A stretch of 5,050 bases of DNA from Scatosoma sp045652965 (lineage in GTDB: Bacteria > Bacillota > Clostridia > Christensenellales > Borkfalkiaceae): the NCBI GenBank assembly GCA_045652965.1, contig JAZOLI010000069.1, forward strand, positions 1 to 5,050, given 5' to 3'. The notes below the pieces were generated by a model that saw only the letters and a list, made by a program, of their open reading frames with translations, was not told the origin of the DNA and searched no databases. Position 1 is the stretch's first letter. Every line of letters begins with the position of its first letter. Below, one piece after another: positions 1-4,869 of this stretch. The translations under genes were made by a program, and so were the position numbers.

Positions 1-315
1 GTGCCGGCGCGCCTTGCAGGCGACCTCAAAGCGGAAAGCTTGATTCCCATGACGGACATCGTGGGGCTTCTTCGCGATAAGGACGATCCCACAACGCTCA
101 TTCCCAAAGTGTACGCATCCGACGCGCCCAAGCTTATGCGCGACGGTATCATTAGCGGCGGCATGATTCCGAAAGTGAATTGTTGCATCGAAGCGATCCG
201 TCGCGGCGTGAAAAAGGTGTTTATCATCGACGGGCGTATTCCTCACTCCATTTTAATCGAAACGCTCACCGACGAAGGTATCGGCACGATGTTCGTTTCG
301 GGTGACGGCATTTAA
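1..315 (+). CDS. argB: Acetylglutamate kinase, C-terminal part (5' truncated by window edge)
   Basis: This is the last 104 residues of N-acetylglutamate kinase, the cytoplasmic enzyme that phosphorylates N-acetylglutamate with ATP in the second step of arginine synthesis. The visible part is the ATP-binding C-terminal half of the amino acid kinase fold. It has the MTDIVGLL segment (residues 17-24 of the fragment, the usual LTDVxGVL), the SGGMIPKV motif (52-59) whose lysine is the conserved catalytic lysine of the family, and IIDGR (75-79). The leading GTG is an internal valine codon of the DTVPA/DTVAG region, not a start; about two thirds of the protein lies upstream. The stop TAA overlaps the ribosome binding site of argD. 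The closing HSILIETLTDEGIGT segment resembles the arginine-binding signature of feedback-inhibited kinases (inference). Confidence 0.95.
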   Translation: MPARLAGDLKAESLIPMTDIVGLLRDKDDPTTLIPKVYASDAPKLMRDGIISGGMIPKVNCCIEAIRRGVKKVFIIDGRIPHSILIETLTDEGIGTMFVSGDGI

Positions 316-319
316 GGAG
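314..319 (+). promoter_or_regulatory. Ribosome binding site of argD overlapping the argB stop
   Basis: AAGGAG starts inside the argB TAA stop codon and lies 4 nt before the argD ATG at 324. This fixes the argD start and suggests translational coupling of argB and argD. Confidence 0.8.
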
Positions 320-323
320 CAAT

Positions 324-1499
324 ATGGATATCAAGCAGATAGATAAACAATACGTAGCAAACACCTACGCCCGATTTGATTTGTGTCTTGTTCGTGGCAA
401 CGGCTCACTCGTTTACGATCAAACGGGCAAGGAATATATCGATCTTGGCACGGGGATTGCGGTGAATGGTTTTGGGGTAAACGACGAAACGTGGAAAAAC
501 GCCGTGATTGAACAGCTTAATAAAATTCAACACACGTCCAATTTATATTATAGCGAGCCTTGCGCGTTGCTTGCCAAAGCGCTTTGTGAGAGAACGGGTT
601 TAAAAAAGGTGTACTTTTCCAATTCGGGCGCGGAAGCGAACGAATGCGCGATCAAAGCCGCGAGAAAATATGGCGAGATAAAAAAAGGCAAAGAATATAA
701 CGTGATTGTGACCTTGAAAAACAGTTTTCACGGACGAACGATCACCACGCTTTCGGCAACGGGGCAGGAGGTATTCCACGAGCATTTTACGCCTATGACG
801 GCAGGCTTTATGCATGCTACGGCAAACGATTTTGACGAAATGCAAACGCTTGTAAAAACGCATAAATGCTGCGCGATTATGATAGAGCTCGTGCAAGGCG
901 AAGGGGGCGTTACGGCGCTTGATAAAGCCTACGTGCAAAAGCTCGAAGCGCTTGCACGGGAAAACGATTTACTGTTGATCGTGGACGAAGTGCAAACGGG
1001 GAACGGTAGAACGGGCTCGCTCTATGCGTACATGGGTTATGGTATTTTCCCCGACGTGGTGACGACGGCAAAGGGCTTGGGCGGCGGTTTGCCCATCGGC
1101 GCGACCATGCTTGGCGAGCGCGTGGAAAATTTGTTCACGCCCGGGCTTAACGGCTCGACGTTCGGCGGCAATCCCGTGTGCGCGGCAGGTGCGCTTTCCG
1201 TTTTGGAACGTATCGATAGCAAGCTTTTAAAAGAAGTGAACGAAAAGAGCGCTTATATATTCGGCGAGCTTTCGGGTGCGAAAGGGGTAAAATCCGTTTC
1301 GGGCTTGGGGCTTATGATTGGCGTAGAATGTGAAAGGGACGCAGGCGAAGTGATTGCAGCATGTAGAGAGCGCGGCGTGCTCGTCATCAAGGCAAAGCAC
1401 AAGGTGCGGTTGCTTCCTGCGCTGAATATCCCTTTTGAACAATTGAAAAAAGCAATAAAAATATTAAAGGAAGAATGTGGTAAAACATGCATTTATTAA
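324..1499 (+). CDS. argD: Acetylornithine aminotransferase
   Basis: A 391-residue class III PLP-dependent aminotransferase of normal family length. It converts N-acetylglutamate semialdehyde to N-acetylornithine using glutamate as amino donor, in the cytoplasm. Visible signatures in order are SNSGAEAN (99-106, PLP phosphate contact), FHGRT (135-139), VQGEGGV near residue 190, VDEVQTGNGRTG (220-231, with D221 pairing to the PLP pyridine nitrogen) and TTAKGLGGGLPIG with the Schiff-base lysine at K250. The ATG is preceded by AAGGAG at 4 nt spacing. The gene sits between argB and argF, which makes the acetylornithine assignment far likelier than a GABA or ornithine aminotransferase of the same fold. 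Activity on succinyl-diaminopimelate, as in some ArgD enzymes, cannot be excluded. Its last 13 nt overlap argF. Confidence 0.95.
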   Translation: MDIKQIDKQYVANTYARFDLCLVRGNGSLVYDQTGKEYIDLGTGIAVNGFGVNDETWKNAVIEQLNKIQHTSNLYYSEPCALLAKALCERTGLKKVYFSNSGAEANECAIKAARKYGEIKKGKEYNVIVTLKNSFHGRTITTLSATGQEVFHEHFTPMTAGFMHATANDFDEMQTLVKTHKCCAIMIELVQGEGGVTALDKAYVQKLEALARENDLLLIVDEVQTGNGRTGSLYAYMGYGIFPDVVTTAKGLGGGLPIGATMLGERVENLFTPGLNGSTFGGNPVCAAGALSVLERIDSKLLKEVNEKSAYIFGELSGAKGVKSVSGLGLMIGVECERDAGEVIAACRERGVLVIKAKHKVRLLPALNIPFEQLKKAIKILKEECGKTCIY

Positions 1500-2392
1500 A
1501 ACTGATGGACCTTTCGTCCAAACAAATCAATGAAATTTTAAACCTTGCCGATCAACTTAAATTTGAAAAGAAGAACGGCATTGAGCATCACCTTTTAAAG
1601 GGAAAAACGCTTGGCATGATTTTCTCAAAATCGTCTACGCGCACGCGTGTATCCTTTGGAGGGGGCATGTACGATCTTGGCGGCAGAGCACTGTCTTTAA
1701 GCTCGCGCGATTTACAAATCGGCCGCGGCGAACCCGTGCAAGACACCGCGCGCGTTTTATCGCGCTATCTTGACGGCATTATGATCCGTACGTTTGAACA
1801 AAAGGAAGTGGAAGATCTTGCCACCTACGGATCCATTCCCATTATCAACGGCTTAACCGATTATTGCCACCCTTGCCAAGTGCTTGCCGATCTTATGACC
1901 ATTCGCGAATATAAGGGCGGTTTTGCAGGCAACAAGCTTTGCTATATCGGCGACGGCAACAACATGACAAATTCGTTGATCGTTGGCGGTATCAAGATGG
2001 GCATGGAAGTTTCGGTGGCGTGCCCCAAAGGCTACGAGCCAGATCAAGAGCTTATGAAATGGGCGAGCGAAAACGGCAAGTTTACTTGCACCGACGACGT
2101 TTTGGAAGCGGCAAAAGGCGCCGACGTGTTATACACCGACGTTTGGGCTTCTATGGGGCAAGAAGCGGAAGCGGAAGCGCGCAAAAAGATTTTCAAAAAT
2201 TATCAAATCAATACAAAGGTTATGAGCGTGGCAAACGAAAACGCTATGGTTTTGCATTGCTTGCCCGCGCACCGCGAAGAAGAAATCACCGCAGAAGTGT
2301 TTGAAGCGCACGCAAACGAAATTTTCGACGAAGCGGAGAACAGATTGCACGCGCAAAAGGCGGTGCTTGTTAAGTGCTTGGGAAATAACTAA
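1487..2392 (+). CDS. argF: Ornithine carbamoyltransferase
   Basis: A 301-residue carbamoyltransferase that joins carbamoyl phosphate and ornithine to give citrulline. The carbamoyl-phosphate loop STRTR is at residues 50-54, HPCQ at 128-131, the ornithine-binding DVWASMG loop at 218-224 and HCLPAHR (the cysteine of the active site) at 257-263. These are the ornithine, not aspartate, transferase signatures. The MHLLKLMDLSS start matches the usual family N-terminus, so the ATG at 1487 is preferred although it lies 13 nt inside argD. The best upstream Shine-Dalgarno match, AAAGGAAG (1466-1473), is 13 nt away, so coupling to argD translation is likely. One oddity is that the segment after STRTR reads VSFGGGM (55-61) where the family usually has VSFEVGM or VSFEAGM. 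The anabolic role is inferred from the argB-argD context. Confidence 0.95.
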   Translation: MHLLKLMDLSSKQINEILNLADQLKFEKKNGIEHHLLKGKTLGMIFSKSSTRTRVSFGGGMYDLGGRALSLSSRDLQIGRGEPVQDTARVLSRYLDGIMIRTFEQKEVEDLATYGSIPIINGLTDYCHPCQVLADLMTIREYKGGFAGNKLCYIGDGNNMTNSLIVGGIKMGMEVSVACPKGYEPDQELMKWASENGKFTCTDDVLEAAKGADVLYTDVWASMGQEAEAEARKKIFKNYQINTKVMSVANENAMVLHCLPAHREEEITAEVFEAHANEIFDEAENRLHAQKAVLVKCLGNN

Positions 2393-2437
2393 ACGCGTAT
2401 AGCAAAGTGCACTCTCCGCATTTAGGAAATATGTATC

Positions 2438-2444
2438 AAGGAAA
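2438..2444 (+). promoter_or_regulatory. Ribosome binding site deciding the epimerase start
   Basis: AAGGAAA lies 7 nt before the ATG at 2452. The alternative starts in the same frame are a GTG at 2407, with no site in front of it, and an ATG at 2431, whose AGGAAA is only 1 nt away. The 2452 start also gives the N-terminus expected for the family. Confidence 0.6.
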
Positions 2445-2451
2445 TAAAACT

Positions 2452-3300
2452 ATGCAATATACCATCAAAAACAACGCCATCGCTTGCACGATCGATTCGC
2501 TTGGAGCGGAGCTTGTAAGCGTGGTAAAAGACGGCAAAGAGCGCGTTTGGCAAAACCAAACGGGAGATTGGGCAGGGCACGGACCTTTGCTCTTTCCCGT
2601 GTGCGGTCATTGCGGTGTGAAAGTGAACGATGTCGAATACCCCATTCCCGCGCACGGCTTTGCGAGAAAAATGCAGTTTACGCTCGTAAGTCAAACGCAA
2701 ACGGAATTGGTGCTTGCGATAGAAGCAAACGAAGAAACGAAGAAGGTATATCCTTTTTCTTTCCGCTTGGAAGTTTCATATGCGTTGCACGAAAACACCC
2801 TTTCCATTGCCTATAAAGTGAGCAATCTCGCAAAAACCTCGCTCTATTTCGCCTGTGGCGGACACGAATCGTTTGCGCTGGATAGCGGTGTGGAAAATTA
2901 TCAAATTACCTTTGAAAAACAAGAAAATTTAGTGCATTATTTCCACGACGACGAAGGCTACATGACGGGCGAAACACATGCTTACGGCACGCTTGAAAGC
3001 TTGGCGCTCCCTGAAGATTTTTTGCAGGAAGGCAGAACGCTGATTTTCAAAGGCATTGCTTCGCGCAAGGTTTGGCTTTGCGAAAAAGGGGGCAAAAAGC
3101 TTGCAACCATCACGTTTGACGGCTTTGAAAACTTGCTCGTTTGGCACGCAGGCAAAGCACCCTTTATCTGCATAGAGCCTTGGACGAATTTGCCTGATCC
3201 TGCTGGCAAAGCGGACGTGGAATTTAGCTCGAAAGGGGGCGTGATCGAAGTGGCGGGAGATGCTGAAAAAACGCTCGTTCGCACGATTGCTTATGAATAA
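2452..3300 (+). CDS. Aldose 1-epimerase family protein (LacX/YeaD-like galactose mutarotase)
   Basis: A 282-residue protein of the galactose mutarotase-like beta-sandwich superfamily, LacX branch, which interconverts alpha and beta anomers of aldoses or sugar phosphates in the cytoplasm. The N-terminus (YTIKNNAIACTIDSLGAELVSV) is typical. GPLLFPVCG is at 44-52 and HGFAR at 68-72. GGHESF at 136-141 carries the family histidine H138, and IEPW at 241-244 carries the probable catalytic base E242. There is no signal peptide. It begins 59 nt after argF with no terminator visible between them, so it is probably read from the arginine operon, and its stop overlaps the DUF1653 start by 8 nt. A sugar substrate cannot be named from the sequence, and nothing links it chemically to arginine. 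The family assignment is firm; the substrate is unknown. Confidence 0.88.
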   Translation: MQYTIKNNAIACTIDSLGAELVSVVKDGKERVWQNQTGDWAGHGPLLFPVCGHCGVKVNDVEYPIPAHGFARKMQFTLVSQTQTELVLAIEANEETKKVYPFSFRLEVSYALHENTLSIAYKVSNLAKTSLYFACGGHESFALDSGVENYQITFEKQENLVHYFHDDEGYMTGETHAYGTLESLALPEDFLQEGRTLIFKGIASRKVWLCEKGGKKLATITFDGFENLLVWHAGKAPFICIEPWTNLPDPAGKADVEFSSKGGVIEVAGDAEKTLVRTIAYE

Positions 3301-3517
3301 GACAAGCGAGATAAAACTTGGAAGATACCGCCATTTTAAGGGCGGAGAATATGAAGTGATTGGTTTTGCCAAACACTCGGAAACGCAGGAGGAAATGGTG
3401 GTGTATCGCGCGTTATACGGCGCAGGCGAAGTTTGGGTGCGCCCTGCTTCCATGTGGAACGAGAGCGTGGAAAAAGACGGCGAAATCTTTTCAAGGTTTA
3501 CATATATGGAAGAATGA
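3293..3517 (+). CDS. DUF1653 domain protein
   Basis: A 74-residue protein that is almost entirely one DUF1653 domain. GRYRHFKGGEYEVIGFAKHSE (10-30) leads into EEMVVYRALYG (33-43), VWVRP (47-51), the SVEKDG segment (58-63) and the closing RFTYMEE (68-74). These are the recurrent family elements G+Y+HFKG, VVYRALYG and RP; the biochemical function of the family is not established. It is acidic-basic mixed and soluble, with no membrane segment. The ATG at 3293 is chosen because it leaves only nine residues before the domain and overlaps the epimerase stop by 8 nt, a common coupled arrangement; no good Shine-Dalgarno match is visible. An upstream in-frame ATG at 3260 would add 11 residues buried in the epimerase gene. 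It is the last gene before a terminator. Confidence 0.85.
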   Translation: MNKTSEIKLGRYRHFKGGEYEVIGFAKHSETQEEMVVYRALYGAGEVWVRPASMWNESVEKDGEIFSRFTYMEE

Positions 3518-3559
3518 AAAACAAAAAACTCGGAGTGATCCGAGTTTTTTCATTCTTCC
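3508..3559. repeat. Outer inverted repeat enclosing the terminator
   Basis: GGAAGAATGAAAAA (3508-3521) is exactly complementary to TTTTTCATTCTTCC (3546-3559), flanking the inner CTCGG/CCGAG stem. The T-run can pair with either the outer or the inner A-tract, leaving a bulge of about 6 nt on the left side. The left arm contains the DUF1653 stop codon. Confidence 0.7.
3523..3550 (+). terminator. Intrinsic terminator of the arginine/epimerase/DUF1653 unit
   Basis: A hairpin with stem AAAAAACTCGG (3523-3533), loop AGTGAT (3534-3539) and arm CCGAGTTTTTT (3540-3550), ending in six T. It begins 5 nt after the DUF1653 stop. Read on the opposite strand it is also followed by a T-rich run, so it could stop transcription in both directions. 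Confidence 0.85.
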
Positions 3560-3596
3560 CATCCTTAGCATATTCTTCAAATTTTATGTAATTCCA

Positions 3597-3644
3597 TAAA
3601 AAATTAAAAAAAGTATTGACAAGGATTGGAAGTAGTGATATAAT
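3597..3644 (+). promoter_or_regulatory. Consensus housekeeping-sigma promoter of the lipoprotein gene
   Basis: The -35 box TTGACA (3616-3621) and -10 box TATAAT (3639-3644) are both perfect and are 17 bp apart. A TGA directly before the -10 gives an extended -10 (TGnTATAAT). The A-rich run at 3597-3613 resembles an UP element. Transcription would begin near 3651, giving a leader of only about 20 nt. Confidence 0.88.
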
Positions 3645-3660
3645 ATAATTATAAAGATCT

Positions 3661-3668
3661 AGGAGGTG
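3661..3668 (+). promoter_or_regulatory. Strong ribosome binding site of the lipoprotein gene
   Basis: AGGAGGTG is a full match to the 16S anti-Shine-Dalgarno, and its AGGAGG core lies 6 nt before the ATG at 3673. It is the strongest site in the window. Confidence 0.85.
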
Positions 3669-3672
3669 TTCT

Positions 3673-4089
3673 ATGGATAGAACCAAAAAGTTTTTGTTGC
3701 GATTTGTGCTTTGCATGTTCACGTGCTTTACTCTGTTTCTTGCAGGTTGTACATTCCAGCTCGGGGGATTGGCACAAATAGAAGGTGCATATAAGTTCCA
3801 AAAAATGAGCTATCAACAGGGCGGAATGACAATGGAGTTGGAAGCAGGCGAAGAATTTATGGGTATGTTAACTTTATCCGCAGATTTCGCAGTTCTTACG
3901 CTTAACGAAGATGGAAGCGCCTCCTTCACAGTTAACGCAGGTGTGGAACAAACGTATACGGGAAGTTGGGAAAAGGTGGAAAACGGACAAATTGCGCTTA
4001 CGCTTGACGGGGAAACGGAAACGATAAATTGCGACGGAAAAACCATTCAAATTGAAGAAGATGGAATGTTATTGCTTCTTGTAAAATAA
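3673..4089 (+). CDS. Small lipoprotein with a lipocalin-like beta-rich domain
   Basis: A 138-residue predicted lipoprotein. Residues 1-25 form a signal peptide with basic residues R3, K5 and K6, a hydrophobic core at about 7-23 and the lipobox LAGC (23-26). C26 would be lipidated, leaving a mature protein of about 113 residues on the outer face of the membrane. The mature part opens with GAYKFQKMSYQQGG (38-51) and later has NEDGSASFTV (78-87), a GSWEKVENGQIALTLDG stretch (97-113) and CDGKTIQIEEDG (120-131). These alternating strands and turns, with the G-W pattern, resemble the lipocalin-like or DUF5640-type domains of small Clostridia lipoproteins; the fold is inferred and the ligand unknown. 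It has its own consensus promoter and a terminator 11 nt downstream, so it forms a single-gene unit. The function is not recognised. Confidence 0.85.
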   Translation: MDRTKKFLLRFVLCMFTCFTLFLAGCTFQLGGLAQIEGAYKFQKMSYQQGGMTMELEAGEEFMGMLTLSADFAVLTLNEDGSASFTVNAGVEQTYTGSWEKVENGQIALTLDGETETINCDGKTIQIEEDGMLLLLVK

Positions 4090-4100
4090 ATAAAAGATAT

Positions 4101-4132
4101 AAAAAATCTCGGAAGATTTCCGAGATTTTTTT
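4101..4132. terminator. Bidirectional terminator between convergent genes
   Basis: A perfect 14-bp stem, AAAAAATCTCGGAA (4101-4114) with TTCCGAGATTTTTT (4118-4131), closes a 3-nt GAT loop. On the + strand it ends in seven T after the lipoprotein gene. On the - strand the complementary T-run follows the hairpin, directly downstream of the QueG-like gene, whose stop codon (4133-4131) lies at the base of the stem. It should serve both units. Confidence 0.9.
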
Positions 4133-4784
4133 ACAATTTATTTTTCGGGCAAACTTTCACGCAAATGCCGCAAACGCTACCCCTGCCGATATGTTGAAAA
4201 TTCTCTTTCATATATTTAGAGCATTTTTCAGGGTCGAAATTTCTCTCGCCGTTTGCCGTCGGCTTTTCCCCGAAGATTGCGCCTGCAGGACAAGCGTTTT
4301 TACAAAGAGTGCAATCGCCGCAACCGTTTTCAATTACGGGCAGTTCGCTTTGCAAAGGCATATCCGTTAAAATGGTGGCAAGGCGCACTTTGCTTCCGTG
4401 TTTACAAGATAAGAACAAGCCGCTTTTGCCCACGAACCCAAGCCCAGATAAAACGGCGGCTGTTTTGTGTGGGAACACGCCGCGATAGGGGTTGTCTTTG
4501 CCAAGGCTTTGGCTTGCCGCGATAGGGAAAGCGGAAAACCCTGCCTTTTCGATCTCTCCGCTTAAACGGAAAGCAATTTGATCGAGCAGGGCGTTTGCCG
4601 TGCGATAATGCTGAAAGTAAGCAAACGAAGGCGCGCCATCAATCGTTTTCAAGATTGCATCCGAAAGCTTTGCGGCGATAGATACGGCGTAAGGCAGGGT
4701 GGGGATAGGCGAAGCGGTGAGCTTGCAAAAGCCGATCTCGCTTGCCCCTATATCTAAGGCAAATTGTTTCAATTTGTTTTGCAT
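4131..4784 (-). CDS. QueG-like protein with two 4Fe-4S clusters, short form
   Basis: A 217-residue iron-sulfur protein related to epoxyqueuosine reductase. The first cluster motif is CGDCTLCKNACP (C155, C158, C161, C165). The second combines C188 (EKCSKYM) with C205, C208 and C212 (CGICVKVCP). Cysteines are distributed as in the QueG double-cluster domain. Upstream, HKTAAVLSGLGFVGKSGLFLS (106-126) and RLATILTDMPL (134-144) match the conserved AGLGWIGKN and ILTDLPL blocks of that family. QueG itself is some 310-380 residues with a C-terminal HEAT-like region, which is absent here. The segment before the GLG block reads FPIAASQS instead of the VDTGPVLER type that carries the QueG catalytic aspartate. 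It is therefore probably a paralogue of unknown reaction, perhaps corrinoid-linked (inference). AAGGAG (4796-4791) sits 6 nt before the ATG. It follows a permease gene in the same operon. Confidence 0.85.
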   Translation of the reverse strand: MQNKLKQFALDIGASEIGFCKLTASPIPTLPYAVSIAAKLSDAILKTIDGAPSFAYFQHYRTANALLDQIAFRLSGEIEKAGFSAFPIAASQSLGKDNPYRGVFPHKTAAVLSGLGFVGKSGLFLSCKHGSKVRLATILTDMPLQSELPVIENGCGDCTLCKNACPAGAIFGEKPTANGERNFDPEKCSKYMKENFQHIGRGSVCGICVKVCPKNKL

Positions 4785-4790
4785 AGGTTG

Positions 4791-4796
4791 CTCCTT
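4791..4796 (-). promoter_or_regulatory. Ribosome binding site of the QueG-like gene
   Basis: On the minus strand AAGGAG lies 6 nt before the ATG at 4784. It overlaps the UAA (4797-4795) that closes the permease frame, the same stop/Shine-Dalgarno arrangement seen at the argB-argD junction. Confidence 0.8.
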
Positions 4797-4869
4797 ATAA
4801 GAAAAATAACCATTCAGCCGCAGTGAGCACGATTAAAAATCCGAAGTTAAAAAGGGAGAAAAGCGTGAT
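4795..4869 (-). pseudogene. In-frame continuation of the permease behind the UAG (last membrane helix)
   Basis: Directly after the UAG the same frame stays open for 24 codons, starting ITLFSLFNFGFLIVL and ending AAEWLFFL, then stops at UAA (4797-4795). The composition is that of a membrane helix and fits the missing final helix of the permease. There is no ATG in it and no ribosome binding site before it, so it is not a separate gene. It is either the cut-off end of a gene broken by a nonsense mutation or sequence error, or the readthrough part of the full protein. Confidence 0.7.

Noticed and set aside
1..3. GTG as a translation start for a 104-residue protein
   Set aside because: The sequence is the C-terminal part of acetylglutamate kinase and aligns with an internal region; the gene begins before the window.
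600..938. 112-codon open frame on the minus strand
   Set aside because: Antisense to the PLP-binding region of argD; no family resemblance or start signals.
1939..2304. 121-codon open frame on the plus strand
   Set aside because: It is a shifted frame inside argF with an arginine-rich low-complexity translation, while argF shows all of its family motifs.
2407..2451. GTG (2407) or ATG (2431) as the epimerase start
   Set aside because: Neither has a properly spaced Shine-Dalgarno site, and the added residues do not resemble the family N-terminus; the ATG at 2452 has both.
2393..2451. Possible promoter or terminator between argF and the epimerase
   Set aside because: No stem with a T-run and no paired -35/-10 elements could be found.
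2929..3453. 174-codon open frame on the minus strand
   Set aside because: It lies antisense to the epimerase and DUF1653 genes, has no ribosome binding site or recognisable domain, and is a by-product of their codon use.
3582..3601. TTTTATG...CATAAAA inverted repeat upstream of the lipoprotein promoter
   Set aside because: Only 7 bp and almost purely A/T, so expected by chance in this AT-rich intergenic stretch; no T-run or known operator pattern.
3498..3722. 74-codon minus-strand frame across the intergenic region
   Set aside because: It runs antisense through a terminator, a consensus promoter and the lipoprotein signal peptide; no domain or ribosome binding site.
4253..4525. 90-codon plus-strand frame
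   Set aside because: Antisense shadow of the QueG-like gene, rich in arginine and cysteine from complementing its codons.
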